Assembly: GCF_040797425.1 (NCBI RefSeq)
Contig: NZ_JBFNEH010000012.1
Span: 10,791 to 74,790 of the forward strand
DNA: 64,000 bases
Reading direction: 5' to 3'
Source: Symbiobacterium sp040797425
GTDB taxonomy: Bacteria > Bacillota > Sulfobacillia > Symbiobacteriales > Symbiobacteriaceae
Below are positions 50,145 to 59,730 of the stretch, piece after piece. The notes under the pieces were generated by a model. It was not told the origin of the DNA. It saw only the letters and a program-made list of their open reading frames with translations, and made no database searches. Every line of letters begins with the position of its first letter. The stretch's first letter is position 1. Position numbers and translations under genes: made by a program.

Positions 50145-52003
50145 GGCGCCACCTCGGCCCGGGCGTCGGCCTCAAGGCTCGGCTCCAGCAGCGGCATCTC
50201 GTGCGGGGCGGCCTCGATGAAGACGTGCACCCGCTGGTTGCCGGCCACCAACAGGCCCTCGCCCCGCTTGGCGCGGGAGAGCAGGTCCTTTTCCGCCTCC
50301 GAGAGGGAGAGCAGGCGCGGCACGACTTCGAGATCTTTTTCGCCCTGGCGCAGCAGCAGTTTCAGCGACGCGTTGCCCAGCACCGCCTCGCCCTGGCGCG
50401 CCACTTCCGGCGCCAGGAAGTCCACCACGTTCTGCGAGATGATGGTGATGCTGCCGCTGTACTTCCGGATGCGCTTGGACATGTCGCGCAGGAAGTCCAG
50501 GGCCTGCGGCACCCGGGGGTCGGCCAGGATCCAGGCCTCGTCCACCACCAGCATCTTCCGCTCCGACCGGTCGTGGCGGATGAGGTCCCAAGCATAAGTG
50601 AGCACGTTGAAGTACTGCGCCCTCCGCGTGGCGTCGTCCGCATGCTGCAGGTCGTGCACGTCCAGCACGATGAAGTCGGCCGTTGGCGGCACGCTGGACG
50701 GGCCGCCCCACAGGGCGGCGTCGGCCCCCTCGCCGGCCGCGCGCAGGAGCAGCGCCAGGCGCTGCCACCGCTCCGGGTCCACCTCAGCCCGGGCCTTCAG
50801 GAACTGGTACAGGTCGCGGGTGTTGGGCCAGCGGCCTACCTCCTCGGGCCGGGTGTCCCACGTGATGTCGAACTCCCGGTAGAGGTCGAGGATCGCCTCC
50901 TCCAGGTTGGCGCGGTCCAGGTCCGTAAGGTCGCGCAGGTAAAGGGCAAAGAAGGTACGCAGCCGCTGGAGGTGCGCCGCGAGGGGGCTGCTGACCCAGG
51001 CCTGTGTGGGGTCTTCCGCAGCCGTCCCGGTCTGGTCGTCCTCAGGTTCCGGCCGGAACTGGAAGGGGTTGATGCGCCCGCCGCCGCCGGCGGCGTTGAC
51101 CCAGCTGCCGCCCAGGCTCTGGCAGAGGTGCCGGTACTCCCGCTCGGGGTCGAGGATGACCACCTTGCAGCCCAGCATGTACTCCCGGAGCAGCATCAGC
51201 TTGACGGCGAAGGACTTGCCGGCGCCGGAGGTGGCCAGCACCGCCATGTTGGGGTTGGTGATGCCGGCCTCCTCCGGCGGGGTCCAGCGGTCAAACAGCA
51301 CCAGCCCGGCCCGGTCGTCCCGCCCCAGCAGGATCCCCCGGCCGTGGTTGACCGAGCCGCCCACGAAGGGGAAGGCGCCGGCCACCGTCTCGGACGGCAT
51401 CGAGCGGGGGGCAATGGGCGCCAGCCGCGGCGGCAGCCACGCCCAGGGGCCCGCGGCGGCGAGCCCCTCCTGCTGCAGGAAGATGGCGGCGCGGACCCGC
51501 ATGCCGGCCGCAGCCGCCGCGGCCTCCACCCGCCGGGCCCGTTGCTCTACTTCCTTCGCGTCCCGACCCAACACCAGCAGCACCACCACCACGGCGAAGA
51601 CCTGTTGCTGCTCCTGGTCGATCTTGCGCAGGAGCTCCTGCGCGTCCCGCAGGCTCTGTTCCGTCCGCTGGATCACCAAAGCGTTGCGGGTGCCCCCCTG
51701 CAGGCGTGCGCCGAACTCGGTGATCGAGGCGGTGATGCGCTTCACCAGCAGGCTGGGGTCAGCGGGGGTCAGATGCATGCTCCCCACCACACCGGGCATG
51801 GAGAAGAGCCGGGCCAGCCAGGCCATGGGCACCTTGGGCGGGTACTCGTAGACCAGCAAGACCTTGCCGGCCCTTTCACCCAGCGTGAGGGATGCCCGCT
51901 GGAAGTCGAGGGCCGGCGGGGCGAAGAGGTCGATCAGGTTCGGGGGCACGGCATCGAAGCCGGGCTCCCGTACAGCGGTCTGCTTGCGACGAAAAAGCGG
52001 CAT
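50141..52003 (-). CDS. virB4: VirB4/TraC-like conjugation ATPase
   Basis: A 620-residue HerA/FtsK-type ATPase that powers pilus assembly and transfer. The N-terminal domain has the VirB4 opening (NLIDLFAPPALDF). Walker A is ATSGAGKSFAVKLM, preceded by NPNMAVL; Walker B is KMLVVDEAWIL. The arginine/sensor region TIISQNVVDFL follows. Cytoplasmic, membrane-associated. It is second to last in a five- or six-gene operon and starts 3 bases after the PrgI/TraC-N gene. Confidence 0.9.
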   Translation of the reverse strand: MPLFRRKQTAVREPGFDAVPPNLIDLFAPPALDFQRASLTLGERAGKVLLVYEYPPKVPMAWLARLFSMPGVVGSMHLTPADPSLLVKRITASITEFGARLQGGTRNALVIQRTEQSLRDAQELLRKIDQEQQQVFAVVVVLLVLGRDAKEVEQRARRVEAAAAAAGMRVRAAIFLQQEGLAAAGPWAWLPPRLAPIAPRSMPSETVAGAFPFVGGSVNHGRGILLGRDDRAGLVLFDRWTPPEEAGITNPNMAVLATSGAGKSFAVKLMLLREYMLGCKVVILDPEREYRHLCQSLGGSWVNAAGGGGRINPFQFRPEPEDDQTGTAAEDPTQAWVSSPLAAHLQRLRTFFALYLRDLTDLDRANLEEAILDLYREFDITWDTRPEEVGRWPNTRDLYQFLKARAEVDPERWQRLALLLRAAGEGADAALWGGPSSVPPTADFIVLDVHDLQHADDATRRAQYFNVLTYAWDLIRHDRSERKMLVVDEAWILADPRVPQALDFLRDMSKRIRKYSGSITIISQNVVDFLAPEVARQGEAVLGNASLKLLLRQGEKDLEVVPRLLSLSEAEKDLLSRAKRGEGLLVAGNQRVHVFIEAAPHEMPLLEPSLEADARAEVAP

Positions 52004-52006
52004 CCA

Positions 52007-53017
52007 TCAGCCCTCCATCAGGGTCGTAACGCTGGGCGGCGCAACGGGCGGCCGCTCGAAGGAAGCCTGGTCGGGATGGCCCCACACGTAGAGCAGGCCG
52101 AAGAGCTCCTGGTCGTCGAGCACCCGCGCGGACAGGTCGCCCTGCTTGAGCCGGGTGGCGAGGTCGTGAGCGCGCTGCAGCACCTCGGCCGCGGCGTTGG
52201 GGCCGGGCGACTGGGCGAGCAGAATGTAGAAGCGGCGCTCCTGCAGTTCGCCGCCCGCGACCAGGCCCGAGACATACTGCGTGTACATGCGCAGCAGGTG
52301 CTCCCGGTTGCGGTCGACCTCCCGCAACCGGTTGCGCAGCATCTGCACGTACCCGTCCAGGTCAATGGGGCGCGGCAGCGAGAGAATCTGCGCCGGCTGC
52401 TGCAGCGAGTTGATCGCCTCGTGCAGCACGGCCAGCAGGCGCTCCTGTTCCCGGGGGCTGCGCAGCTGCAGGTTGACGGGCTCGACCTGGATCACCGCGA
52501 CGAGGCGGCCGTCGCGGCGGTGGATGAGGTCGTCGGCCACGTCCACCACCGGCAGCCACTCCTGCACCGTTTTGGGCAGCGTGGATTTCGGCAGCTTCTT
52601 TTTGCGCCCCAGCTTTCGCCGGGGCATCTGCGGCCGGGCGGGCACGGCCGGCTGCGGAGCGGCGTTCGGGGAGATGACGGCGGGCAACTGGGACGGCTCC
52701 GCGTCGCCCACCCGCTCCGCCGCCGAACCTGCGCCCAGCCGGAAGAGCATGCGCTGGGGCGTACGATTGAACGCCCGTTGCCTGAGGAGAATGGCGAGGA
52801 TGCTGTTCTGTTCCCCTTGGACCAGGAAAAAGCTGAGCGCGCCGAACGCGATGCTGCAGTAGATCGCATAGCTGCCCGGGTAGAAGTAGGCGGCGGCCTG
52901 AGCGATCAGGTACCCGATACCAGCACCGGCCAGGGCGAATCCGACCTCCATGAGCCCCACGCCGGGCAGGAGCTCTATCCGGGTCGTGGGCTGCCGCGGA
53001 ATATGGAACTGACCCAT
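52007..53017 (-). CDS. PrgI-family membrane domain fused to a TraC/VirB4 N-terminal-like domain
   Basis: A 336-residue protein. Residues 1-90 are PrgI-like with two transmembrane helices (about 30-50 and 55-72), as in VirB3-type proteins of Gram-positive conjugation systems. After a Pro/Arg/Lys linker (100-150), residues 155-330 resemble the N-terminal domain of TraC-type ATPases (GRLVAVIQVEPVNLQL, REQERLLAVLHEAINSL). VirB3-VirB4 fusions are known, but here the ATPase with its own N-terminal domain is a separate gene. The ATG at 53017 has AGGAGGAG 7 bases upstream. Confidence 0.78.
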   Translation of the reverse strand: MGQFHIPRQPTTRIELLPGVGLMEVGFALAGAGIGYLIAQAAAYFYPGSYAIYCSIAFGALSFFLVQGEQNSILAILLRQRAFNRTPQRMLFRLGAGSAAERVGDAEPSQLPAVISPNAAPQPAVPARPQMPRRKLGRKKKLPKSTLPKTVQEWLPVVDVADDLIHRRDGRLVAVIQVEPVNLQLRSPREQERLLAVLHEAINSLQQPAQILSLPRPIDLDGYVQMLRNRLREVDRNREHLLRMYTQYVSGLVAGGELQERRFYILLAQSPGPNAAAEVLQRAHDLATRLKQGDLSARVLDDQELFGLLYVWGHPDQASFERPPVAPPSVTTLMEG

Positions 53018-53031
53018 GGCGTTGCTCCTCC

Positions 53032-53997
53032 TCACCACGGCATGCGAATCAGCTGTGAAGCCAGCATCTGCCCCTGCTGGTTACCAAAGGCATAATGGCG
53101 GAGCGCTCGCGGTCCCTGCGTTCCGATGGCAATGAGGGCGAGAATGGCCACCATGGTCCTCCAGGCAACGCCAGACTTGCTCAAGTTTGACAAGTCGATA
53201 GTCTCGTACATCATGATGAGAACGACCATTGTGGCAACCTGGTTGAACGAGACGACCAGCACCTCCCGCAGCCACAAGGCGAGGGCGCCGTCCCGCCACG
53301 GCTCGTCCGTTGACATGGCTGAGAGACAGACCACAGGCCCCACCAGCCATGCGAACACCAGTTCCATCTCACGTAAAGCCTGTTGAACGAAAAAGGTGAG
53401 GATCCCCATCGTGACGGTGAGGGCAACAGTCATGCGGAAGATGGATTCCCCTGGGTTGGAGCTGCTGCCACCGGAATGAGCGTCCACCCAGTGCTGCTTG
53501 AACTTCTTCAGCCAGTTGCCCATGTTCGGATACCACTGAGAGAGCGGCCTGTAGATTTCATCGCGCTGAGGGTGTCGCGATACCTTCCTTACTTCTTCTT
53601 TAATGCGATTGCCCAGCGCACCCGAAATGCCATGGTGACCGTAGGCGAATCCGTAGGTTGTGATGGTCATAATCACGACGGTGACCACCAGACGCCGGAA
53701 AATGACCATCGGCGAGACCGTCAGTTCGCCTGTCTCCCTGGCCAGGTAGGTACGCACGCCGTCGGCGGCGAGCCGGAACAGCAGCACGGCCCATGAGAAA
53801 AACAGCACTCGCTTGTATAACTCCCAAAGCCAGTTGTACCTGTATGGGTAGAAATCGCTGGGAGACGAAAACTGGCCAAATGCGTAATTATCGTTAAAGT
53901 TATCTATGTTGTCTACCACGTAAGATATGAAACTGCCTCCTAGTGACTGAATCCATTCCGTAATGGATTCGGTAATCGTTCGAACGAGCTCTTCCAT
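53032..53997 (-). CDS. VirB6/TrbL-like polytopic conjugation protein
   Basis: A 321-residue protein with about 6 membrane helices (for example VLFFSWAVLLFRLAADGV, VTVVIMTITTYGFAYG, TVTMGILTFFV, VATMVVLIMMYETI). Topology and operon position fit the inner-membrane channel protein of Gram-positive type IV secretion. The AT-rich 5' third is less GC-rich than neighbouring genes. The ATG at 53997 follows GGAG; a GTG two codons earlier is also in frame. Confidence 0.75.
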   Translation of the reverse strand: MEELVRTITESITEWIQSLGGSFISYVVDNIDNFNDNYAFGQFSSPSDFYPYRYNWLWELYKRVLFFSWAVLLFRLAADGVRTYLARETGELTVSPMVIFRRLVVTVVIMTITTYGFAYGHHGISGALGNRIKEEVRKVSRHPQRDEIYRPLSQWYPNMGNWLKKFKQHWVDAHSGGSSSNPGESIFRMTVALTVTMGILTFFVQQALREMELVFAWLVGPVVCLSAMSTDEPWRDGALALWLREVLVVSFNQVATMVVLIMMYETIDLSNLSKSGVAWRTMVAILALIAIGTQGPRALRHYAFGNQQGQMLASQLIRMPW

Positions 53998-54021
53998 GGC
54001 CACACTCCGCGCTGTACGAAA

Positions 54022-54363
54022 CTAGGGAACTGGGTTTTCATGAACCGGGTGAGGACACACGAGCACGGTGTCCCAGATATACCCATGACAGGGCACCCAC
54101 GCGCTGTCCGAGCCGATTCCGATCGTGCTCACCACCCAGTGCAGCAAGGGGCCACTGGCCATGAGAATGGCAGCGAACACCACCGTGTTACGGATGCTGC
54201 GCGTGTGCTGCGCGGCTGTGTACTCGTCCTCCGCTCGCATGCGCATAAGAAGGTGGTACACTACCACGACCGCCGCAACCGCCGGCACGATCGTTAAGGA
54301 AAGTGTGCGGAGCACTCTGAACAGCCCGTATTTCTCCAGGTCGCTCAAGAACTCCGACCACAC
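54022..54363 (-). CDS. Pilin-like small membrane protein, paralogue 1
   Basis: A 113-residue protein with two hydrophobic helices (about 20-40 and 60-82) linked by a polar loop AEDEYTAAQHTRSIRNTVV. The loop matches that of the next gene (QDEQAAAQHTRAIRTIAI). Two-helix small proteins at this operon position are usually VirB2/TrbC-type pilins. The C-terminus has two Cys. The GTG start has GGGAG upstream. Confidence 0.65.
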   Translation of the reverse strand: MWSEFLSDLEKYGLFRVLRTLSLTIVPAVAAVVVVYHLLMRMRAEDEYTAAQHTRSIRNTVVFAAILMASGPLLHWVVSTIGIGSDSAWVPCHGYIWDTVLVCPHPVHENPVP

Positions 54364-54487
54364 GGCACGTTCACTCCCGCGACGTAACTCGGCGCCCCAA
54401 CCAAAAGGCGGGAGCAGGCCACGCCCAGCCTCCCGCCCTGCGCAGTAGGCGGCCGCTGCCGACGCACCGGGCAGCGGCCGGCTCCGC

Positions 54488-54769
54488 CTAGAAGTCCGAC
54501 GGTAGGATGTAGGTCCCCAGGAGCCAGTTCACCAGGAGCAGCGCAGAGAAACCGAGGGCCGCGCTGATGGCAATGGTGCGGATTGCCCGGGTGTGCTGGG
54601 CAGCTGCCTGCTCATCCTGGGCAGCCGACTTCATGATGAAGTGATACGCCATCATCAGACCAGCTACGAGGGGGATCAGGACGGTAAGCCACTTACCCAG
54701 ATCCCTGACAAGCTCCTCGATTTTCAGTATCTCTTGAATTGAGGGTCCCGAGCTTCCTGATGCCAGCAT
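54488..54769 (-). CDS. Pilin-like small membrane protein, paralogue 2
   Basis: A 93-residue protein with two membrane helices (about 30-50 and 66-86) and the same QHTR-x-IR loop as its neighbour, showing tandem duplication. It is the first gene of the minus-strand conjugation operon in this window; the intergenic region to the divergent surface-protein gene is 184 bp. The ATG at 54769 is used because upstream residues do not look like protein. Confidence 0.65.
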   Translation of the reverse strand: MLASGSSGPSIQEILKIEELVRDLGKWLTVLIPLVAGLMMAYHFIMKSAAQDEQAAAQHTRAIRTIAISAALGFSALLLVNWLLGTYILPSDF

Positions 54770-54882
54770 CTTGGGTGTACTCCCTCCCCGAAGGCTTGTA
54801 TTATTACGATATACCCGACTTGATGTTGGAGTCAAGATAGCTAGAATTTTTCGCTTTGCCCGGTCTCCTCCGATAATAGGGC

Positions 54883-54911
54883 TTCTATACGCATTCGCTA
54901 CAGTTTATAAT
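54883..54911 (+). promoter_or_regulatory. Promoter of the S-layer propeller gene
   Basis: Perfect TATAAT (54906-54911) with a weak TTCTAT (54883-54888) 17 bases upstream. RBS AAAGGAGGT follows at 54936-54944. Confidence 0.5.
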
Positions 54912-54953
54912 GGCTGTACTACACGCAACTTTGTCAAAGGAGGTACGTTCGTC

Positions 54954-57215
54954 GTGCTCTCTCTGCACCGCTCTCGGCAAGCGGTCAGTCGCATCCTCGG
55001 CCTGCTGCTCGGCCTGCTCCTGCTCCTGCAGTCAGCACCGGCAGCGGCCTTCGACGGGCTCCGCTGGACATGGATCGATCCCCTGCCCACCGGTGCCGGC
55101 CTCTTCGCCGTCACCTACGGCAACGGTCTCTTCGTGGCCGTGGGGGAAGCCGAAACCATCCTCACGTCGACTGACGGCCGCAACTGGACCGTGCGCAGCA
55201 CCAACTACAGCGCCAACACCTTCGACGTCGTCGACGTCATCTGGGGCGGCGGCCAGTTCGTGGCCCTGGGGCGCGTAATCGGCAACGCAGAGCATCCGGA
55301 ATACGGCATGGGCCCCGCAGAGTTGTTCATGCCCATCACCTCTCCCGATGGGATCACCTGGACTGTGCACCGCGATCAGGCGGGCTTTGCCGTGTTCCCT
55401 ACCGCTATCTTTGAGACCCTGCACAGAACCTGGGGCAAGCTGGGGTATGACGGCACGCAGTACGTGTTGCGGGTGTGGCGAGCCGTGCGAATCGGGGGCG
55501 ACTACGACTTTTACGTGTCGGCCGACGGCGTGCACTGGCGTCCGGCCCCGAACTACAGACCCGAAGACTTCCCCGGCTACCACCCCACCGCCCCTGGCGA
55601 AGTGCTGCGGGGGAACGGCATGTGGGTTAGCATCGGCGAGAGCGCCAGCCTCAACCGCCCCATGGGCATCTGGACCTCCGAGGATGGCGTCGATTGGACC
55701 TACCGGGTTCCGATCCCGGCCCTCGTGGACATCACCTTCGGTAACGGCCTGTTTGTGGGAGTCGGCACAGGGGGCGCAAGCGATCGCCACGGGTTCATCA
55801 TCACTTCCACCGATGGCCTCAACTGGAAGACGGAGGGCTCCGCGTTCAGTCGGACGGGTGAGACGGCCTACCGGGCAGCCGCCCACGGCAACGGAGTCAC
55901 GGTCGTGGGGGGTGACCAGAAGGTTGTCGTGCTCGACGCCGCCTTGCGCCCCACCGTTGTTCCGTTGGCAGAGACTGTAATGGACGTGGCGTTCGTCAAG
56001 GGGCAGTTCGTCCTCGCCGCCCAGGACAGAGATTGCAAGATTGCCAGGATTTACACCTCTCAGGATGGGCTGAACTGGACCGTCCGCCACGAGTTCCAGC
56101 AGGAGTGTGTGAGCAGGATCCTGCAAGCCGGCGATGAAGTCGCGGTGTGGTCAACGAACTCGCTCCATTTCTCGCACGACCTGGTGCAGTGGGAGTCCCG
56201 TCCACACGGACTCCGACAAGGCCTCCTCCTAAGGGATCTGACCTGGGGCAATGGCCAGTTCGTGCTGATCGACCGGTGGAACGCCTCCGGGCCGATCGCC
56301 TTCTCCACCGACGGCACGAACTGGACGCCCCACAACCCGCATTACGAAGATAGCTTCCACTTCATTACTTACGCGAACGGACTGTTCGTCATAAGCGGCG
56401 AAGAACACATCTACACTTCTCGAGACGGTCTCTACTGGACGCGCCACCCTGGCGAACTGGGCGGGTACATCCGCAACTTGTACTACCTCGACGGTCAGTA
56501 CGTCGGCGTGGGCGGACGCAGCCTCTTCTTCTCCGCAGATGGGCAGCACTGGCGCATCGAACGCGCACTTGGCCAGCCTCAACTGTACGACGTGGTCTCC
56601 ACCGGCACCCACTGGATCCTCGTCGGCGACAACCGCATCCTCGCCGCCGAGATTCCCTCCTGCCGGCCCTACTTCACTGACATCCCCTCCAGCCATCCCA
56701 GCTGCAAGGCTGTGGAAACCCTTTACCGCTACGGCGTCATCTCCGGCTACGGCGACGGCTCCTTCCGCCCCGACAACCGCGTCACCCGCGCCGAAATCGC
56801 CAAGATGGTGACCGTCGCTCTCCGGGAACAGCCCAACCCGCTGGGTAAGGTCACCTTCCGGGACGTCTCCAACCACTGGGCCTACGCCCAGGGCTACCTG
56901 CAGACGGCGGTGGAGATGGGCATCATCTCCGGCTACAACGCCCAGACCTTCGGCCCCAACGACCCGCTCACCCGGGCACAGCTCATCAAGATTGCCGCCG
57001 CTGCGCTGGGGTTGAAGGAGTCCACCGGCTCCACCTCCTACACCGGCGTACCTTCCTGGGCGACGGGCTGGGTGGCGGCGGCGGAGCAGGCTGGACTGAT
57101 CGGCTCTCGGGCGCCGCACCCGATCTGGACCGGTGGCAACCTGAACGGCGACGCCCCGGTCACCCGGGCCGAGGCCGCCACTGTGTTGGCGAACCTGCTG
57201 GCGCTGAAGAAGTAG
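54954..57215 (+). CDS. S-layer-anchored propeller-type surface protein
   Basis: A 753-residue exported protein. Signal peptide at residues 1-30 (LLLGLLLLLQSAPAAAF). Residues 35-560 contain many repeats of the form YGNGLFVAVG and TSxDGxxW, typical of sialidase-like or BNR-type propellers. Residues 570-753 form three SLH domains (first VISGYGDGSFRPDNRVTRAE, second IISGYNAQTFGPNDPLTRAQ, third ending PVTRAEAATVLANLL) that bind cell-wall polymer. The GTG at 54954 follows AAAGGAGGT. Ligand unknown. Divergent from the conjugation operon. Confidence 0.85.
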   Translation: MLSLHRSRQAVSRILGLLLGLLLLLQSAPAAAFDGLRWTWIDPLPTGAGLFAVTYGNGLFVAVGEAETILTSTDGRNWTVRSTNYSANTFDVVDVIWGGGQFVALGRVIGNAEHPEYGMGPAELFMPITSPDGITWTVHRDQAGFAVFPTAIFETLHRTWGKLGYDGTQYVLRVWRAVRIGGDYDFYVSADGVHWRPAPNYRPEDFPGYHPTAPGEVLRGNGMWVSIGESASLNRPMGIWTSEDGVDWTYRVPIPALVDITFGNGLFVGVGTGGASDRHGFIITSTDGLNWKTEGSAFSRTGETAYRAAAHGNGVTVVGGDQKVVVLDAALRPTVVPLAETVMDVAFVKGQFVLAAQDRDCKIARIYTSQDGLNWTVRHEFQQECVSRILQAGDEVAVWSTNSLHFSHDLVQWESRPHGLRQGLLLRDLTWGNGQFVLIDRWNASGPIAFSTDGTNWTPHNPHYEDSFHFITYANGLFVISGEEHIYTSRDGLYWTRHPGELGGYIRNLYYLDGQYVGVGGRSLFFSADGQHWRIERALGQPQLYDVVSTGTHWILVGDNRILAAEIPSCRPYFTDIPSSHPSCKAVETLYRYGVISGYGDGSFRPDNRVTRAEIAKMVTVALREQPNPLGKVTFRDVSNHWAYAQGYLQTAVEMGIISGYNAQTFGPNDPLTRAQLIKIAAAALGLKESTGSTSYTGVPSWATGWVAAAEQAGLIGSRAPHPIWTGGNLNGDAPVTRAEAATVLANLLALKK

Positions 57216-57220
57216 CGGAA

Positions 57221-57259
57221 GATCCCGGACTGCCTCACGGTGGTCCGGGATCCTTTTTT
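57221..57259 (+). terminator. Terminator after the surface-protein gene
   Basis: Perfect 10-bp stem (57221-57230 with 57243-57252), then CTTTTTTG. Confidence 0.9.
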
Positions 57260-57379
57260 GTGCGCGGGGCACTGGCGAATGTGATCACAACGGAGCATGC
57301 TGGTGCCATGACCGCACTGTTTAACTGCCTATTGCCTCAAGGCAGATCTTATGCGCATATTTGAACACAGTGTATAATG

Positions 57380-57490
57380 CATGTGGGGGAAGGAAGAAGG
57401 GTTCGGCATCCGCCCCGTCCACGGGGGAGAACCTCGGTGTCATTGGCTGGCCAATTACCACCGGTCAAGTTACCAACCGGGTGCCGAGAG
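57380..57490 (+). pseudogene. Relic fragment of a paralogue of the 61679 propeller gene
   Basis: About 106 bases align with 61896-62001 with roughly 17 mismatches by eye. Reading in the homologous frame gives WGKEEGFGIRPVHGGEPRC versus WGKEEGFCIRSVLGGEPRC, so the match is also kept at protein level. Similarity fades on both sides, and no start or longer frame exists. It is a decayed leftover of a duplicated gene, within the 377-bp gap 57216-57592. Confidence 0.65.
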
Positions 57491-57523
57491 CCCCTTCGTC
57501 GGTTAGTTTTTATCTTCTCTCTC

Positions 57524-57552
57524 TTCTCACTGTCTTCATGCGTCTGTATAAT
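57524..57552 (+). promoter_or_regulatory. Promoter of the C39-like gene
   Basis: TTCTCA (57524-57529), 17 bases, perfect TATAAT (57547-57552), followed by AAGGAGGG and the ATG at 57593. Confidence 0.6.
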
Positions 57553-57592
57553 CTGTTGTTGTAAGAACGTTTCTCCAAGGAGGGTTCCCCCC

Positions 57593-59709
57593 ATGGAGCG
57601 CGCCTCCGCCCTCAACCTCTCACGTGGCCGTGCAGCCGCCACCGGCCGTGAGTTCGGTCCCGCCGAGATGATGCAGGCGATCAACCAGCTGCTCACCAAC
57701 ACGGTCGCCCTCGGCGTCCTCGCCGGGCTCGGCGCCTTGCAGCAAGGTCTCAGCAAGGTGGAACGTCAGATTCCTGCTGCACAGGCCATCGCCCTGGCCA
57801 AGGGCGTAGTGGCCTCCATCTTCACCAAGCAGAACCGCATCGAAAAGGAGGGCGTCGAGAACACCTACAGCCCCCCGTTGTCGATGCGCTGCAACAATCC
57901 GGGCTGAATACCCCGGCCGGCCGAACCGTCGTCGAAACCAACGCGCTGGTCTCCAACCAGCCCTTTGACCAGATCGCCCTCGACTGGGCCAAGCCCCCCG
58001 AGGTCTTGCTGGTGGAGAAGAAGGTCGAGCAGATCCTCGCCCTCGCCGAGGCCGGCCGCTTCGACGTGCTCGACCCCCAGTTCCGGGACGACCCCGCCTT
58101 CATTCCCTACACCGACCTCTGGCAGAAGGTGAACCCGGAGGTCCGGGCGCAGGTGATGAGCATCCAGAACCAGTGGGCCGAGCTCGCCCGGTACTGGGGT
58201 GCGGTCATGGACGGCGAGCGCCCCGCCGGTCTGCCTCCCCAGGACCCCTGGGGAATCGGCGAGCTGGCGAAGAACAGGCTTGCAGACGTCACCGCCCACG
58301 AACTCGCCCAGATGAAGGCCGAACTCGAGTCGGGCGCCGCCACCAAAGAGTCAATGGCGGCCTTCCTCCAGCGGCTGGATCAGCGCCAGGAGTTTCTGGG
58401 CAAGGAGAAGATCCACGAACTCATCGCCCAGGTCTTCGGCGAAAAGGGGGACGAGCTGAAGGGTTGGCTCGACTTCCGGGAGCAGTTCGTGCAGGGCAAG
58501 GCCATCTACTGGCACATGAGGATCGAGAAGGGTCAGGATGCGGCCGAGTCCTGGGACAGGGGGTTCTACCAGTCCCTGCGGGAGAAGCGTGACCAGGGGC
58601 TGCATGGGGAGTACGCACCCCTGGTGGCGGCGATTCAGGCCGAGGCAGAGGCGCTGCACAACGCATACCAGCGCCTGGCCAACGCCAAGGACGGCTGGTG
58701 GCAGGCGTATTTCAAGGGCGAGTCGACCGAGAAGTTCGTGGCGGAGGGCCAGGCAGCGCGGGAAGAACTGGGCCGGCTGGATCCCCAGGGCGCCCACTGG
58801 TGGAACGCGGACCGGGCCTGGGCATCCGACCAGCGGAACTGGGCCATCGTCGAGCGGGTGAAGCAGGCCCACATCAACTACTGGGAGGCCCTTGAGCGCG
58901 GGGATGCCGCCGGGCTGGAGCAGGCGAAGGCACGGCTCAAGGAACTGGAGAGCTACGGCATCTTGCCCGGCGCCGAGCCCATTCGAAGGATCAGGGAGAA
59001 GTACGAACCCAGGATCGAAGCGGTCTACCTGAACAACCTGTCAGTCATGGCCAGTTCGGGTTCGCTGGCCGTGATGGAGCGCAGCGCAAGCTGGAACGAC
59101 ATGATCGAGCGCGAGTTAGGTGCCGAGTGGGCGGGCCGTATGATCCTCGAAACGCCCGGCCGTGATCGGGGTAAGGGTACGATTGAACTGGACGTGCCGC
59201 TGCTCAAGCAAGCTGATTCTTCATGGAACGACGTCAAACTCGGCGGGGGGACTGTGGGCAGTCAGGGCTGCACTGTCACCTCCATCGCCATGGTTATGCA
59301 GTTCTACAGGCCTGATCTGACAGTGGACGGGGAGTTCATGCACAACCTAGTCAGTAATGTGACACAACAGGGTATCGTCTACTGGTACAAGGCAGATGAG
59401 CACCTAGAGGGATACGGGCTGCAACTGCAACATCAGTTCATTGACGGCTGGGATGAGAAAGACATCTTGAAGGAAATACTGCAACACCTTGAGCAAGGGA
59501 ATCCCGTAATTCTCGGCGTAGAGTCTCCCCCGCACTGGGTCGTGGTCACGGGCTACAACGGAACGGATAGGGAAAACCTCACGCTAGCCGACTTCCTCAT
59601 CAACGATCCGGGCGGAAACCGGCGTACTCTGGAGGACTTGAGAACCGACGACCTCTACAAGAACTCCGAATATGATGGCCTTGCTGTCATCACTCGCCGC
59701 TCCAGGTAG
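57593..59709 (+). pseudogene. Large helical protein with C-terminal C39-like peptidase domain, frameshifted at a C-run
   Basis: The first frame (57593-57907) gives 104 residues and stops. The next frame continues from the six-C run at 57871-57876 as VVDALQQSGLNTPAGRTVVE and runs to 59709. One added C would join them into about 706 residues. The middle is Glu/Ala/Trp-rich and helical. The C-terminus resembles Peptidase_C39_2 (LLKQADSSWNDVKLGGG, GSQGCTVTSIAMVM with the Cys, HWVVVTGYNG with the His, INDPGG). No signal peptide is seen. It could be a true frameshift, a phase-variable tract or a sequencing error. An internal start at 58006 would still make a 567-residue product. Confidence 0.65.
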
Positions 59710-59730
59710 ACAGGAGAGGACCCCAGACCG

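Noticed and set aside
50201..53095. A 964-codon plus-strand frame over the virB4 and PrgI/TraC-N genes
   Set aside because: Shadow of two recognisable conjugation genes; no ribosome site and no protein-like motifs.
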